Assembly: GCA_014378965.1 (NCBI GenBank)
Contig: JACMMR010000005.1
Location: 1-30,285, forward strand
Direction: 5' to 3'
Source of the DNA: Candidatus Parcubacteria bacterium
Lineage (GTDB): Bacteria; Patescibacteriota; Minisyncoccia; Phycocordibacterales; CAIZLB01
Length of the DNA stretch: 30,285 nt
Shown: piece by piece, positions 1 through 8,063 of the stretch
How positions within the stretch are numbered: the first letter of the stretch is position 1
Layout: each line of letters opens with the position of its first letter
Program-made: the position numbers and the translations under genes
The notes under the pieces: generated by a model
Seen by the model: only the letters and a program-made list of their open reading frames with translations
Database searches by the model: none
What the model was told of the DNA's origin: nothing

Positions 1-355
1 GCTTCTGTTCTTGTTCAGAATAATTAAAAATAATTCGTTCTGGAGTAGAATTGCCATTATCAAATATGAAATGACCTGGATACTTAAATGAAAACCCCCG
101 ACCTGAATCATAGGTTTTCCAACCTACTGGTGTTACGGTTACTAGTTTTGGAGAGGTTTTTGTATCAATTGTTTTGTTAGTAGAAATATCTTGTCGAGAA
201 CTATTTTGCTCGTTTTGATTAATGGTCTGAGTACTCGTATCTATTGTAAGAATTGGTGCTTTCGGTTTATACATATACACTCCTCCTCCTATAACCATGA
301 GGGCGATAATTAATACTAATAAACTCGTAACAAAACCATTTTCTTTATTTTGCAT
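1..355 (-). CDS. N-terminally membrane-anchored hypothetical protein (partial, 3' end outside window)
   Basis: Only the first 118 codons lie in the window; the gene runs off its left edge. I read the translation directly from the complementary strand. It starts MQNKENGFVTSLLVLIIALMV and has one hydrophobic helix at about residues 8-27 followed by YMYKPK. Next come a Ser/Thr/Asn/Gln-rich linker (about 33-70) and the start of a folded domain with VGWKTYDSGRGFSFKYPG. This is the usual layout of a single-pass, N-in protein with its soluble domain outside the membrane. The phrase 'W..Y.....GFSFKYP' resembles PsbP-like or similar small extracytoplasmic domains, but the family cannot be settled from the fragment. 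No Shine-Dalgarno sequence precedes the ATG. I am confident it is coding; the function is unknown. Confidence 0.75.
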   Translation of the reverse strand, partial: MQNKENGFVTSLLVLIIALMVIGGGVYMYKPKAPILTIDTSTQTINQNEQNSSRQDISTNKTIDTKTSPKLVTVTPVGWKTYDSGRGFSFKYPGHFIFDNGNSTPERIIFNYSEQEQK

Positions 356-480
356 ATGAGGTAATGGTAGCTTAGTTATATTTATTTTGAAAGTGATTGG
401 AGTATTTATTATTTTCTATAAATAGCTATACGTTAAAATTCCTAGACTTAAAATACAAAATAATACAAAATATGTTTTAT

Positions 481-684
481 CTACTGAATCAGCTTTTTTT
501 TAAATATTAAAACAATAGAAAGTATTAAAAATATAATCCATAATGGTCCACCTATGTATAAAGTTAATACTTCTGCTTCAAGATCCCACCATACCTTAGT
601 AATTGTAAATGCAATATAGGCACCGATATTCAATAAAATGATTAAAGGGAAAATCCAGAAAAATATTTTGTAAAGTTTGTTCAT
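481..684 (-). CDS. Small two-helix membrane protein, hypothetical
   Basis: A 67-residue protein with two clear transmembrane helices, roughly residues 8-28 (FFWIFPLIILLNIGAYIAF) and 43-62 (YIGGPLWIIFLILSIVLIF), and a basic tail KKKLIQ. The short acidic loop DLEAE lies between them. I do not recognise a family. Support for its being real comes from its promoter: TAGACA at 714-719, a 17-nt gap, TACAAT at 691-696, then exactly 6 nt to the ATG. The same geometry precedes many genes in this window. It ends in TAG. It lies downstream of the hydrolase gene on the same strand and its -35 box overlaps the hydrolase stop codon. Confidence 0.65.
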   Translation of the reverse strand: MNKLYKIFFWIFPLIILLNIGAYIAFTITKVWWDLEAEVLTLYIGGPLWIIFLILSIVLIFKKKLIQ

Positions 685-690
685 GGTGTT

Positions 691-719
691 ATTGTAAGGA
701 ATTTATTTATTATTGTCTA
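691..719 (-). promoter_or_regulatory. Leaderless-type promoter of the small membrane protein
   Basis: On the minus strand TAGACA (714-719) and TACAAT (691-696) are separated by 17 nt. The ATG at 684 follows the -10 box by 6 nt, so the predicted start of transcription coincides with the start codon. Confidence 0.6.
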
Positions 720-1457
720 TTCGAATATTTTTTTAATAAATGGATATACAAATTGTTTTCTCACTAAGGGACCAATCCAATGTGGACCATCAACAATTTG
801 TAATTCATATTTTTTAGCTTCCTTTTCTAATAATTCAGAAAATGTTTTTGCCTGACTAGCATTAATAGTTTTATCTTTATCGCCATGCAATATTAAGATT
901 GGTTTCTGAATGTCTTTTATAAAATTAATAACAGATCTTTCTTGCAATGATTGATCGGAAGCACCTTTGGTTTCTGATGTTATGTTTTCATTTATATCTA
1001 AATCCTTATTAAGATCTTGAAAATACATTTTAAAATCATATGCACCCGATTGGCAAATAAAAGCTGCTGCACTATCGGGATATTTTGCAGAAAGAAGGGA
1101 AGTTACGATTGCACCTCTTGATACTCCCCAAATAACTCTGTTTTCTACAGGAATATTATATTTTTCTGATATGTCTTCAATTGCTTTTGCAATATTGGTG
1201 TATGTGTTGGGTCCACAATAATCTCTTTCACCTTCTGAATATCCAAAACCTGGTTGAGATATATAAACAGGTGTCCAAGTATTTTCAATTATTTGAGTTC
1301 CAGGAAACATAGAATCCCATGCTCCAAACACATTAAATCCGTGAATAAAAAACACTAAGTGAGAGATATTTTGTTCTTCCTTTTTGAAAATAAGGGATTC
1401 TACCTTACTAGAATCTGTCTCTGTAAAATGTTGTATAAGGTTATAGTTTGTATCCAT
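717..1457 (-). CDS. Alpha/beta hydrolase (prolyl-oligopeptidase/esterase-like)
   Basis: A soluble alpha/beta-hydrolase-fold enzyme of 246 residues. The N-terminal FFIHGFNVFG has the usual strand-turn HG oxyanion segment. The nucleophile elbow is GVSRG (Ser in WGVSRGAIV, about residue 114 from the chosen start). The acid is in LHGDKDKTI and the catalytic His in DGPHWIG, giving a complete Ser-Asp-His triad in the right order. No signal peptide is present, so it acts in the cytoplasm; the substrate cannot be told from sequence. I start it at the ATG at 1457 rather than the in-frame ATG at 1463, because TATAAT (1464-1469) sits 6 nt before 1457 and abuts the upstream ATG, which would lie before the transcription start. 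It ends in TAG. Confidence 0.88.
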   Translation of the reverse strand: MDTNYNLIQHFTETDSSKVESLIFKKEEQNISHLVFFIHGFNVFGAWDSMFPGTQIIENTWTPVYISQPGFGYSEGERDYCGPNTYTNIAKAIEDISEKYNIPVENRVIWGVSRGAIVTSLLSAKYPDSAAAFICQSGAYDFKMYFQDLNKDLDINENITSETKGASDQSLQERSVINFIKDIQKPILILHGDKDKTINASQAKTFSELLEKEAKKYELQIVDGPHWIGPLVRKQFVYPFIKKIFE

Positions 1458-1463
1458 TCTCAT

Positions 1464-1469
1464 ATTATA
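1464..1469 (-). promoter_or_regulatory. -10 box of the alpha/beta hydrolase gene
   Basis: TATAAT on the minus strand, 6 nt before the ATG at 1457. No good -35 match is visible. The spacing implies a leaderless transcript and decides the start codon. Confidence 0.55.
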
Positions 1470-1490
1470 CGTTAAGTTTAATAAATAATG

Positions 1491-1514
1491 AAAAAACCAC
1501 GTATATAACGTGAT
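1491..1514 (-). terminator. Rho-independent terminator of tRNA-Arg(GCG)
   Basis: On the minus strand ATCACGT and ACGTGGT form a 7-bp stem (one G-U pair) around a TATAT loop, followed by TTTTTT. It lies 17 nt past the tRNA-Arg 3' end. Confidence 0.6.
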
Positions 1515-1530
1515 TTTTCCTCATCATCTG

Positions 1531-1602
1531 TGCTCCCGTTAGGAATCGAACCTAAATTTACAGTTCCGCAAACTATTGTCCTATCCATTGAACGACGAGA
1601 GC
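1531..1602 (-). tRNA. tRNA-Arg (anticodon GCG)
   Basis: A 72-nt cloverleaf read by eye on the minus strand. The acceptor stem is GCTCTCG/CGGGAGC with A73. The D arm is GTTC/GGAC with loop AATGGATA. The anticodon stem is ATAGT/ACTGT with loop TTGCGGA, giving anticodon GCG. The T arm is TTAGG/CCTAA with loop TTCGATT. CCA is not encoded. GCG would read CGC and CGU as arginine; most bacteria use an ACG (inosine) tRNA here. A35 is replaced by C35 as required for arginine identity, which supports the assignment. Confidence 0.9.
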
Positions 1603-1628
1603 ATTTAGACAATATACCTCAAATTGCC

Positions 1629-2111
1629 TTAAAAACCAAGATACTCTAACGCTTTTTGAAAAATTGATTCCTGAATTCTGTCCTCAGGTAAAATTTTTAC
1701 TAATTCCTCATGAATATCATGAATTCTATCGTTAGTGGCATTTAATGGTAATGTCAAAACGAGCAAAGAATCCAATATACCATTGGTAGCAAATAGAATT
1801 CTAGAGTTAATGTGATGTTCTCTATTATCTTCTATCCAAAATGATCGTATATCTGTAAATGACCACAATTCTTGATTTACCCGTACTCCTTTTGTATTTA
1901 TCTCAAAACGAAGTATGCGAGGTTCTTGAAATGCGTGTAAAAGTAGTACAGCAGTGGCTACCATAATAAGAACACCAAAAGTAATATTCGAAAACATAAA
2001 TGAAATCAAAGTTATAGTTATTGAGATTATGGCAACTGACCATTTCCAGTCGCTGTCCTTTGGAAAATACAAATGATTGTATTCTTCCCATACCATTGGT
2101 AGTTTACTCAT
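1629..2111 (-). CDS. Membrane protein with two helices and a PH-like C-terminal domain, hypothetical
   Basis: A 160-residue protein. It has a short cytoplasmic start (VWEEYNHLYFPKDSDWKWS), two adjacent transmembrane helices at about 25-40 and 46-62, then a soluble domain beginning RILRFEINTKGVRVNQELWSFTDIRSFWIED. The strand-strand-'W.F.DI.SFWI' pattern resembles bacterial PH-like domains, but this is a fold guess and no family name is certain. The promoter TATAAT (2118-2123) lies 6 nt before the ATG. It is divergent from the large plus-strand gene starting at 2126, only 14 nt away, so the two promoter regions overlap. Its stop (TAA) is 26 nt from the tRNA-Arg 5' end. Confidence 0.8.
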   Translation of the reverse strand: MSKLPMVWEEYNHLYFPKDSDWKWSVAIISITITLISFMFSNITFGVLIMVATAVLLLHAFQEPRILRFEINTKGVRVNQELWSFTDIRSFWIEDNREHHINSRILFATNGILDSLLVLTLPLNATNDRIHDIHEELVKILPEDRIQESIFQKALEYLGF

Positions 2112-2117
2112 GTTATT

Positions 2118-2123
2118 ATTATA
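2118..2123 (-). promoter_or_regulatory. -10 box of the 160-residue membrane protein gene
   Basis: TATAAT on the minus strand, 6 nt before the ATG at 2111. A weak -35 (TGTAAT, 2141-2146) lies 17 nt upstream. The spacing implies a leaderless transcript. Confidence 0.6.
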
Positions 2124-2125
2124 CT

Positions 2126-5100
2126 ATGTTTACATTTATAATTACAGTATTTATTATTTTATACCTTTTTAAAATAAATTCTCGAATTTCTGCTCTTGAA
2201 AATAAATTTAAAAACCCTAATTTTAATCAAAATCCTGTACCTGTATCCTCACCGGTGATACTAAAAACAAGTACATCGATTCCACAGACTGAAGTCCAAA
2301 CCCAGGTTCAAATTCCTATACCGGAAGTTGTGTCCCATCAAGATAATTTTGCAACAAACCTTGCAAAATTTGGAATAGCTATATTAGTACTAGGTGTATT
2401 ATTTTTCCTAAATTACCTTGATAAACAGGGATTAATTGGTCCAGTATTTAAATACGTAGCAGGATTATCATTTGGAACAATACTACTAGGTGTTGGAGAA
2501 TATTTACGAAGCAGAAGTAAAGCCTATGTAAATATTCTTCGTGGTGCGGCATTCGTTATTTTTTACTTAACATTGTTTGTTGGATATTTCTTATTTAAAA
2601 TAGTTGCCCTACCTGTAACATTAGGATTGATAATCGCAGTCTTAGCCGTGTCAATTATTATTTCATTACGTGAAAATGATGAATTACCATTTACGATAGG
2701 TACCCTTGGCGCTTATCTTGTTTCTTTTTTAGTTAATTTAAATTTTGGGGGACTGAGTAATGAAAATGTTATAGGAATCCTATCTTACCTATGTATATTA
2801 AATATTGCAGTGCTCGTTGTTTCATTCAGAAAACAATGGATAAATAGTGCAGTAATCGGATTTATATTTACATGGTGTATATTTGGTTCGACCCTGTCTG
2901 CTGATATTGGTAAAGGATTATTATTTACATTCTCTACAATATTTGGACTTCAATACATGATTGTATTTTTGTTACAAGATTTTAAGAAAGACAAATTAAC
3001 TCATAACACAGTTTTTTTAACAGTTATAAATACTTTAGTCTATTTAATGGTATTTTATAAATTGGTAGATAAAACATTTTGGTTTGATTATGTTGGATTT
3101 TTAGTTGCATTGCTTGGAATATTCCACTTTGTGGTTTATATGATGTTGCGAGCTGTAAATAAAACATCAGATGGTGTAATTACACTAACTCATTTTGTTA
3201 TCTCAATACTCCTTATTACAGTAGCAATTCCACTTCAGTTTGATGGCCCTCTGGTAACCATGATTTGGTTCTTCGAAGGTGTGGTTTTGTCATTTTTATC
3301 CGTGTTACCAGACTTTAAAAATAAGCCCATTATGTATGTGCTTGGTTTTGGATCTATTATCGCTGGTATTGCCCATATGGTTATGTTTGGTGATTATAAA
3401 ACAGTCTTAGAAACTGGAAAGATTGTATTAAATCAATCATATATTGTATGGTTTGGTGTATTTGCTTTGATAAATCTTGTTGCTTATATCTGGTACAACA
3501 CAGTTCAAGATTCACAAAATATACAATTCAAAGCAAATATTAATAAAGTTGCATTCGCTCTGATTTTGATTGGTCAAGTTTTGTTTGTTGCAATAACTTC
3601 ATTTGAAATTAATAGCTATGGAAACTATCGAATAAATCTTGTTCAAAATGAAATAAATCAAAAAATTGAGTTAGATAGAAAATTATCTTCAAATAGTTAT
3701 GGGTATGAATCTGTAAAATATGAGACAGAATACGCAGAGATATCATCTCTCGCAAAACAGACAACATTTATGCAAATTGTATTATTTATTCTTATGACGA
3801 TTATTTACTTTGTTATCGGTTTAGTAAAGAAAAATAAAATTGTCAGAAATATGGGAATTGTAACGCTCGTAATTACATCTGTGTTGTTGTTTGCTTTGAC
3901 TTGGGAACTTGGGCCAATATATAGAATTATTACCTTTGTTGGTTTCGGTATATTGTTACTCATAGTTTCGTATTTGTATATTTCAAAAAACAAAAACCCA
4001 CAGATGCCTCAGGCACTGATGTTACTTTTGATGATTGGATTATTTTCAGTATCTGCAAATGCTAAAGTAATTGATATAAAAAACTGGACATCTGTAGCTG
4101 ATTTGCAACCATCACAAATTGAAGTGGGGAGCAGTACTCAAAATAATCAAAATCTATATGTTTTACCAATCAATAAAGACGTTATAAGCTTGTCAAAAAA
4201 AAACGATCTTACTGATATTCGTATTATAGATAAAGATCACAATGAAATACCCTATATACTTATTAAATCAAATCAGAATACACAAACTGTACAAGACGTA
4301 ATTACACAAGTAAAAATTTTAGAAAATAGTGTAACTAAGGATAATAAAAAAGTGTTAGTACTTGATACGAGTAGAGAAGGGTTTTTGTATAACAATTTGC
4401 ATTTGATTCGAGATAGTAAATCTCAAAATTTTAGAAAAAAAGTAAAGGTATATATTTCCGATACTTTCTTAACCGCAAATAGTACAGCTTGGCGTGAATT
4501 TGAACAAAAAAATGTTATATATAATTATAGTGACAGTGCTGACTTTATTGTAGAAAATTTAGATATAAATCTTTCGGGTGTTTCTTCTCGTTATGTAAAA
4601 TTAGAATTAACTGATGATATTGATTTTGATAAAAATATAAAAGTTTCTAATCAAATAAGTGTGATTGGTGCAGAAATAAAATACTTAAAAAGTGAAGATA
4701 AAAATGTTGGATATAAAATAAAAGATTACTTAGGAGGAAATTTTGTCTTTGATAATATATCGATATATAAAGATATTAAAGTGCTTGATAAGATTCAGAA
4801 GGATGATAAGTCGGAAATATTTTATGAAGGTGATATAGATGTAGAAGAGTTAACTGTAAGAGTAGATGACAATGAAAAGAATTTTAATAGAAATATTGTA
4901 ATACAAGGATCAAATAACGATATTGATTGGGTAACTCTTGGAAATACAAATATATATCGAATTGATTCACCAACTTACAAAGGAGAGCGCTTGAGTGCAA
5001 AGATTACACCATCAACGTATAAAAATTTTAAAGTAATTATTCAAAATAATAACAATAAACCACTTACTGTTTTAAAAACAGGAAAAATAAAATTACAAAA

Positions 5101-5407
5101 CACTGGAATTATCTTTAAAACTGAGGGTGTGCCAGTAAATGATTTAAAGATACTGATGGGTAACAATATTGAATCTGCACCTATTTATGATATCAGAACT
5201 ACAATAAATTATTTTGAAGAAACAACACCGGAAATCATTGAATATGTCGATCTAGTTAAAAATCTAGAGTATGTACCAACTAAATCAATAATTCCGTTCG
5301 GAGAGAGAAATAAAATTCTGTTAAATGTAGGGCTATTGTTATTTATTCTAATCGTTGGTATATTTGGGTTTTTCTGGATGAAGAAAGATATCACACATCA
5401 TGAGTAA
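2126..5407 (+). CDS. DUF2339-DUF3999-type fused polytopic membrane protein
   Basis: A very large (1093-residue) membrane protein. After one hydrophobic N-terminal segment come a short coiled coil (SRISALENKFKN) and a Pro/Gln/Val-rich linker. From about residue 80 to 620 there is a long run of transmembrane helices with NLAKFGIAILVLGVLFFLNYLDKQGLIG and the later MIWFFEGVVLSFLS, which match the DUF2339 family. From about 626 a signal-like helix (LMLLLMIGLFSVSANA) leads to an extracytoplasmic beta-rich domain with LPINKDVISLSKKNDLTDIRIID and NEIPYIL, typical of DUF3999. It closes with a C-terminal helix near 1068-1088. In other bacteria these two families are usually separate neighbouring genes. 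I start at 2126; a longer reading from 2021 would overlap the divergent gene and has no support. The function is unknown. It overlaps the next gene by 8 nt. Confidence 0.85.
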   Translation: MFTFIITVFIILYLFKINSRISALENKFKNPNFNQNPVPVSSPVILKTSTSIPQTEVQTQVQIPIPEVVSHQDNFATNLAKFGIAILVLGVLFFLNYLDKQGLIGPVFKYVAGLSFGTILLGVGEYLRSRSKAYVNILRGAAFVIFYLTLFVGYFLFKIVALPVTLGLIIAVLAVSIIISLRENDELPFTIGTLGAYLVSFLVNLNFGGLSNENVIGILSYLCILNIAVLVVSFRKQWINSAVIGFIFTWCIFGSTLSADIGKGLLFTFSTIFGLQYMIVFLLQDFKKDKLTHNTVFLTVINTLVYLMVFYKLVDKTFWFDYVGFLVALLGIFHFVVYMMLRAVNKTSDGVITLTHFVISILLITVAIPLQFDGPLVTMIWFFEGVVLSFLSVLPDFKNKPIMYVLGFGSIIAGIAHMVMFGDYKTVLETGKIVLNQSYIVWFGVFALINLVAYIWYNTVQDSQNIQFKANINKVAFALILIGQVLFVAITSFEINSYGNYRINLVQNEINQKIELDRKLSSNSYGYESVKYETEYAEISSLAKQTTFMQIVLFILMTIIYFVIGLVKKNKIVRNMGIVTLVITSVLLFALTWELGPIYRIITFVGFGILLLIVSYLYISKNKNPQMPQALMLLLMIGLFSVSANAKVIDIKNWTSVADLQPSQIEVGSSTQNNQNLYVLPINKDVISLSKKNDLTDIRIIDKDHNEIPYILIKSNQNTQTVQDVITQVKILENSVTKDNKKVLVLDTSREGFLYNNLHLIRDSKSQNFRKKVKVYISDTFLTANSTAWREFEQKNVIYNYSDSADFIVENLDINLSGVSSRYVKLELTDDIDFDKNIKVSNQISVIGAEIKYLKSEDKNVGYKIKDYLGGNFVFDNISIYKDIKVLDKIQKDDKSEIFYEGDIDVEELTVRVDDNEKNFNRNIVIQGSNNDIDWVTLGNTNIYRIDSPTYKGERLSAKITPSTYKNFKVIIQNNNNKPLTVLKTGKIKLQNTGIIFKTEGVPVNDLKILMGNNIESAPIYDIRTTINYFEETTPEIIEYVDLVKNLEYVPTKSIIPFGERNKILLNVGLLLFILIVGIFGFFWMKKDITHHE

Positions 5408-6650
5408 TACAGACTACGACATAATCATAATTGGAGGCGGGGCATCAGGAATGATGGCCGCTTCTTCTGTTAGAAAGAATAAGAAAGTTTTGCTTATAGA
5501 GAAAAATAATATCCTCGGTAAAAAATTATTGATTACGGGTGGTGGACGATGTAATCTTACAAATGAAGAATATGATTTGCGAAAGTTATTAAAAAATTAT
5601 AAAAAAGCAGAGCAGTTTTTATACTCTGCTTTTACACAGTATGGAGTTAAGGATTCTCTCATATTTTTTAATACTAGAAATATGCCAACTAAGGTTGAAA
5701 ATGAAGGAAGGGTATTTCCAGTATCTGATTCGGCACGAAGTGTGTACAATGTCTTAGTTAAAGAAATTAAAAATAAAGATATTGAAGTACTTTCTGACAC
5801 GAAAGTATTAAATATTTTACATGATACTAAACAAGTGACTGGGGTGGAGGTTGAAGTGAATAAAAAGAAAATAATCTTGACTTCAAAAAAATACATACTG
5901 GCTACTGGTGGCACATCTCATCCTGAAACAGGTTCAACAGGGGATGCATATGATTGGTTAAAACATATGGGACATACAATTCACACACCGAAGCCTTCAC
6001 TTGTTCCTGTAAAGAGTAATGATGCTTGGCTTAAAAAGTTACAGGGGATTGTTTTACAAAACGTGAAGATACATATTTTTGCTGATGGTGAAAAGAAGAA
6101 TTCTAAGAAAGGTAAGATTTTGTTTACTCATTTTGGTATTTCTGGTCCAACAGTTTTAAATATGAGTAAGGAGATTAGTGATTATTTAAATCTAAAACAG
6201 AAAGTATATTTGAGTGTGGATCTCTTGTCAGAATATGATCATGGAACACTAAATAAAACATTGACTGATTTATTTCAAAATAATTCTAAAAAGAAAATTT
6301 CAAATATTTTAGGTAATGTGATTAATAAAAATCTCATTTCAATTATTTTACAAAATACTAAGATAGATGAAGGCATAACTGGAAATGCAGTAACAAAAGA
6401 AATGAGAATGATGTTGATTGAAAATATAAAAAATTTGAAAATAAATATTCACGGACTATTAGATGAAAGTGAAGCTGTGATTGCAGATGGTGGTGTGGAT
6501 ATAAAAGAAATAGATCTTAAAACAATGAAATCTAAGATTATTGATAATTTGTGTGTTATTGGAGATTTGTTAAATATCGATAGGCCATCAGGTGGGTATA
6601 GTTTACAACTGTGTTGGACGACGGGGTATATTGCGGGTAATACACAATAA
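5400..6650 (+). CDS. FAD-dependent oxidoreductase of the HI0933/YhiN (BaiN-like) flavoprotein family
   Basis: A 416-residue cytoplasmic flavoprotein of typical family length. The dinucleotide-binding start IIIGGGASGMMAA (residues 8-20) binds FAD. It is followed by GGGRCNLTN (about 48-56), GRVFPVSDSARSVYNVL, THFGISGPTVLNMS (about 246-259) and the C-terminal GGVDIKEIDLKTMKSK with PSGGYSLQL, all signature segments of this family. The physiological substrate is not known for most members; some reduce bile-acid intermediates or oxidise aminoacetone, which cannot be inferred here. The start ATG lies inside the last codons of the preceding membrane-protein gene (overlap ATGAGTAA), so the two are probably translated from one mRNA. 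A strong terminator follows the stop by 6 nt. Confidence 0.92.
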   Translation: MSNTDYDIIIIGGGASGMMAASSVRKNKKVLLIEKNNILGKKLLITGGGRCNLTNEEYDLRKLLKNYKKAEQFLYSAFTQYGVKDSLIFFNTRNMPTKVENEGRVFPVSDSARSVYNVLVKEIKNKDIEVLSDTKVLNILHDTKQVTGVEVEVNKKKIILTSKKYILATGGTSHPETGSTGDAYDWLKHMGHTIHTPKPSLVPVKSNDAWLKKLQGIVLQNVKIHIFADGEKKNSKKGKILFTHFGISGPTVLNMSKEISDYLNLKQKVYLSVDLLSEYDHGTLNKTLTDLFQNNSKKKISNILGNVINKNLISIILQNTKIDEGITGNAVTKEMRMMLIENIKNLKINIHGLLDESEAVIADGGVDIKEIDLKTMKSKIIDNLCVIGDLLNIDRPSGGYSLQLCWTTGYIAGNTQ

Positions 6651-6656
6651 AAAGAA

Positions 6657-6694
6657 TCCCCGCCCACACTATGAAGTGTGGTCCGGGGTTTTTT
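6657..6694. terminator. Strong, probably bidirectional terminator
   Basis: The inner stem is CCACACT/AGTGTGG with loop ATGA; the lower stem is CCCCG/CGGGG across a small internal loop. TTTTTT follows on the plus strand. On the minus strand the run after the stem is T-rich but interrupted. It ends the flavoprotein transcript and may also end the convergent small gene, whose stop codon lies inside the stem. Confidence 0.85.
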
Positions 6695-6878
6695 CATCAG
6701 GCCATTTGAGAGCACGAAAAAAAGTAATTTCATCTTTTATACCTTCGATGGTACTTGACTCATCGGCTAGTCCTTTTCTTGCGTTCCTTAGGATTTGAAC
6801 CTGATCTTCATCATCACCCTCCTCTGCTTGTATAGTGATGATTACACCATTTGGTGTTTTGATAATATGCCATTTCAT
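6669..6878 (-). CDS. Small acidic hypothetical protein
   Basis: A 69-residue soluble, acidic protein beginning MKWHIIKTPNGVIITIQAEEGDDEDQVQILRNARKG. A beta-hairpin-like start is followed by two predicted helices. I do not recognise a family. It is convergent to the flavoprotein gene, and its last eight codons and TAG stop fall inside the terminator stem-loop, so the end is made of terminator sequence. The overlapping plus-strand readings look like noise (many Cys/Arg and no recognisable pattern). No TATAAT-N6 box precedes its ATG, so confidence is moderate. Confidence 0.5.
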   Translation of the reverse strand: MKWHIIKTPNGVIITIQAEEGDDEDQVQILRNARKGLADESSTIEGIKDEITFFRALKWPDEKTPDHTS

Positions 6879-6967
6879 GATTGGGTGGGGTTAGGGTTTA
6901 ACCTATTGAAAATATCATATTTACTCTATTTTGTAAATATCATTCGTGTTAAACTATTTTTAACCCT

Positions 6968-7804
6968 ATGCTCAAGAAAATATTTAAACTTCTATTAAAA
7001 CTGCTCTTCATTTTTATACTCATACTGACAATCTTTTTTGTCTCAATAAACATTTTTATAAAACCATCAAATAATCGAAACTGGAATGACGATCAAAAAG
7101 TTTTATCAACCGGTACAGTAAAAGGAAATAAAGTAGAAATAAAAAATATACGTGATTTTCGATACGCCTCAACTACTTCATATATGGATCATTATTACAA
7201 CAAAGAATATGATCTCAATAAAATAAAAAGAGTATGGTACATTGTAGAACCATTTTCAGGAATACCTGGATCTGCTCACACATTCTTAAGTTTTGAGTTC
7301 GAAGACAATGTATTCGTATCAGTATCTGTTGAAATTAGAAAGGAAAAAGGAGAATCATTTCATCCTGTAAAAGGACTATTGAATCAATATGAAATAATGT
7401 ATGTCTGGGCAGATGAAAAAGATGTAGTAGATCTGCGTATTAACCACAGAAAAGATCAAGTCTTCATGTATCCAATGAAAGCAGGATCAGAAAAAACCAA
7501 AGAATTGTTTCTAAGTATTATTAACAGAACTGATAAACTCTCTACTCAACCGGAATTTTATAATACATTGTTCAATACTTGTACAACAAATATTGTGAAG
7601 CATGTAAACTTGATAAGTCCTAAAACGATACCAACTATAGATACGAGTATCTTATTCCCTGAAAATTCCGATCTTTTGGCATATAAGCTAGGGCTTATTG
7701 ATACTGATTTACCAATTGATAAAATACGAAATAAATTTAATATAAACAAGAAAGGGGAGATGTATAAAAATGATCCAAATTTTTCTATTAAAATAAGGGA
7801 ATAA
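6968..7804 (+). CDS. DUF4105-type (Lnb N-terminal domain-like) membrane-anchored protein
   Basis: A 278-residue protein with a strongly hydrophobic N-terminal helix (LLLKLLFIFILILTIFFVSINIFI, about 7-32) after a basic start, then an extracytoplasmic domain. The segment SAHTFLSFEFED (about 101-112), the later YPMKAGSEKTKELFLSIINR and especially YNTLFNTCTTNIVKH (about 195-210) match DUF4105, the domain found at the N-terminus of lacto-N-biosidase-associated Lnb proteins. In that family the NCTTN motif with a Cys is thought to be the functional centre, and a cysteine-protease-like role has been suggested but not shown. It is monocistronic, with its own terminator 14 nt after the stop. Confidence 0.82.
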   Translation: MLKKIFKLLLKLLFIFILILTIFFVSINIFIKPSNNRNWNDDQKVLSTGTVKGNKVEIKNIRDFRYASTTSYMDHYYNKEYDLNKIKRVWYIVEPFSGIPGSAHTFLSFEFEDNVFVSVSVEIRKEKGESFHPVKGLLNQYEIMYVWADEKDVVDLRINHRKDQVFMYPMKAGSEKTKELFLSIINRTDKLSTQPEFYNTLFNTCTTNIVKHVNLISPKTIPTIDTSILFPENSDLLAYKLGLIDTDLPIDKIRNKFNINKKGEMYKNDPNFSIKIRE

Positions 7805-7816
7805 ATCAATGCAAAA

Positions 7817-7840
7817 TAAAATCCCACTCAAGGGTTTTTT
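7817..7840 (+). terminator. Terminator of the DUF4105-type gene
   Basis: AAAA(T)CCC and GGGTTTT pair around ACTCAA with one bulged T, followed by TTTTTTA and more T-rich sequence. It is about 14 nt after the stop codon. Confidence 0.65.
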
Positions 7841-7979
7841 ATTTTTAATAGTATTTCCATGTAACTGTACTTCTTCCGATAGGCCACGTTGTGTAAATCA
7901 TAAGTTTATTATATTGTTTGCTTCATTGAAGTCTTTATTACATATTAGATTGTGTATTAGGTTCAACTACGCCGCGGCG

Positions 7980-8004
7980 GGTGATATTGGATATCACCTC
8001 TTTT
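7980..8004 (+). terminator. Orphan terminator-like hairpin
   Basis: GGTGATAT / TGG / ATATCACC is a perfect 8-bp stem with a 3-nt loop, followed by TCTTTT on the plus strand. The nearest upstream gene already has its own terminator about 140 nt before. Confidence 0.55.
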
Positions 8005-8063
8005 AAGACTACTATAATTTCTGTATATATATGTGTGCATATAACTCATAATTATTATCTTTT

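Noticed and set aside
2021..2125. N-terminal extension of the DUF2339-DUF3999 protein
   Set aside because: It overlaps the divergent membrane-protein gene in antisense and lacks the hydrophobic start; the ATG at 2126 gives a sensible N-terminus.
5597..5914. Minus-strand readings inside the flavoprotein, ileS and other genes
   Set aside because: Antisense shadows of strong coding regions without any recognisable pattern.
7809..8006. Small plus-strand reading of 65 residues
   Set aside because: It spans a terminator and a second hairpin, is rich in Cys and Arg, and has no homology pattern.
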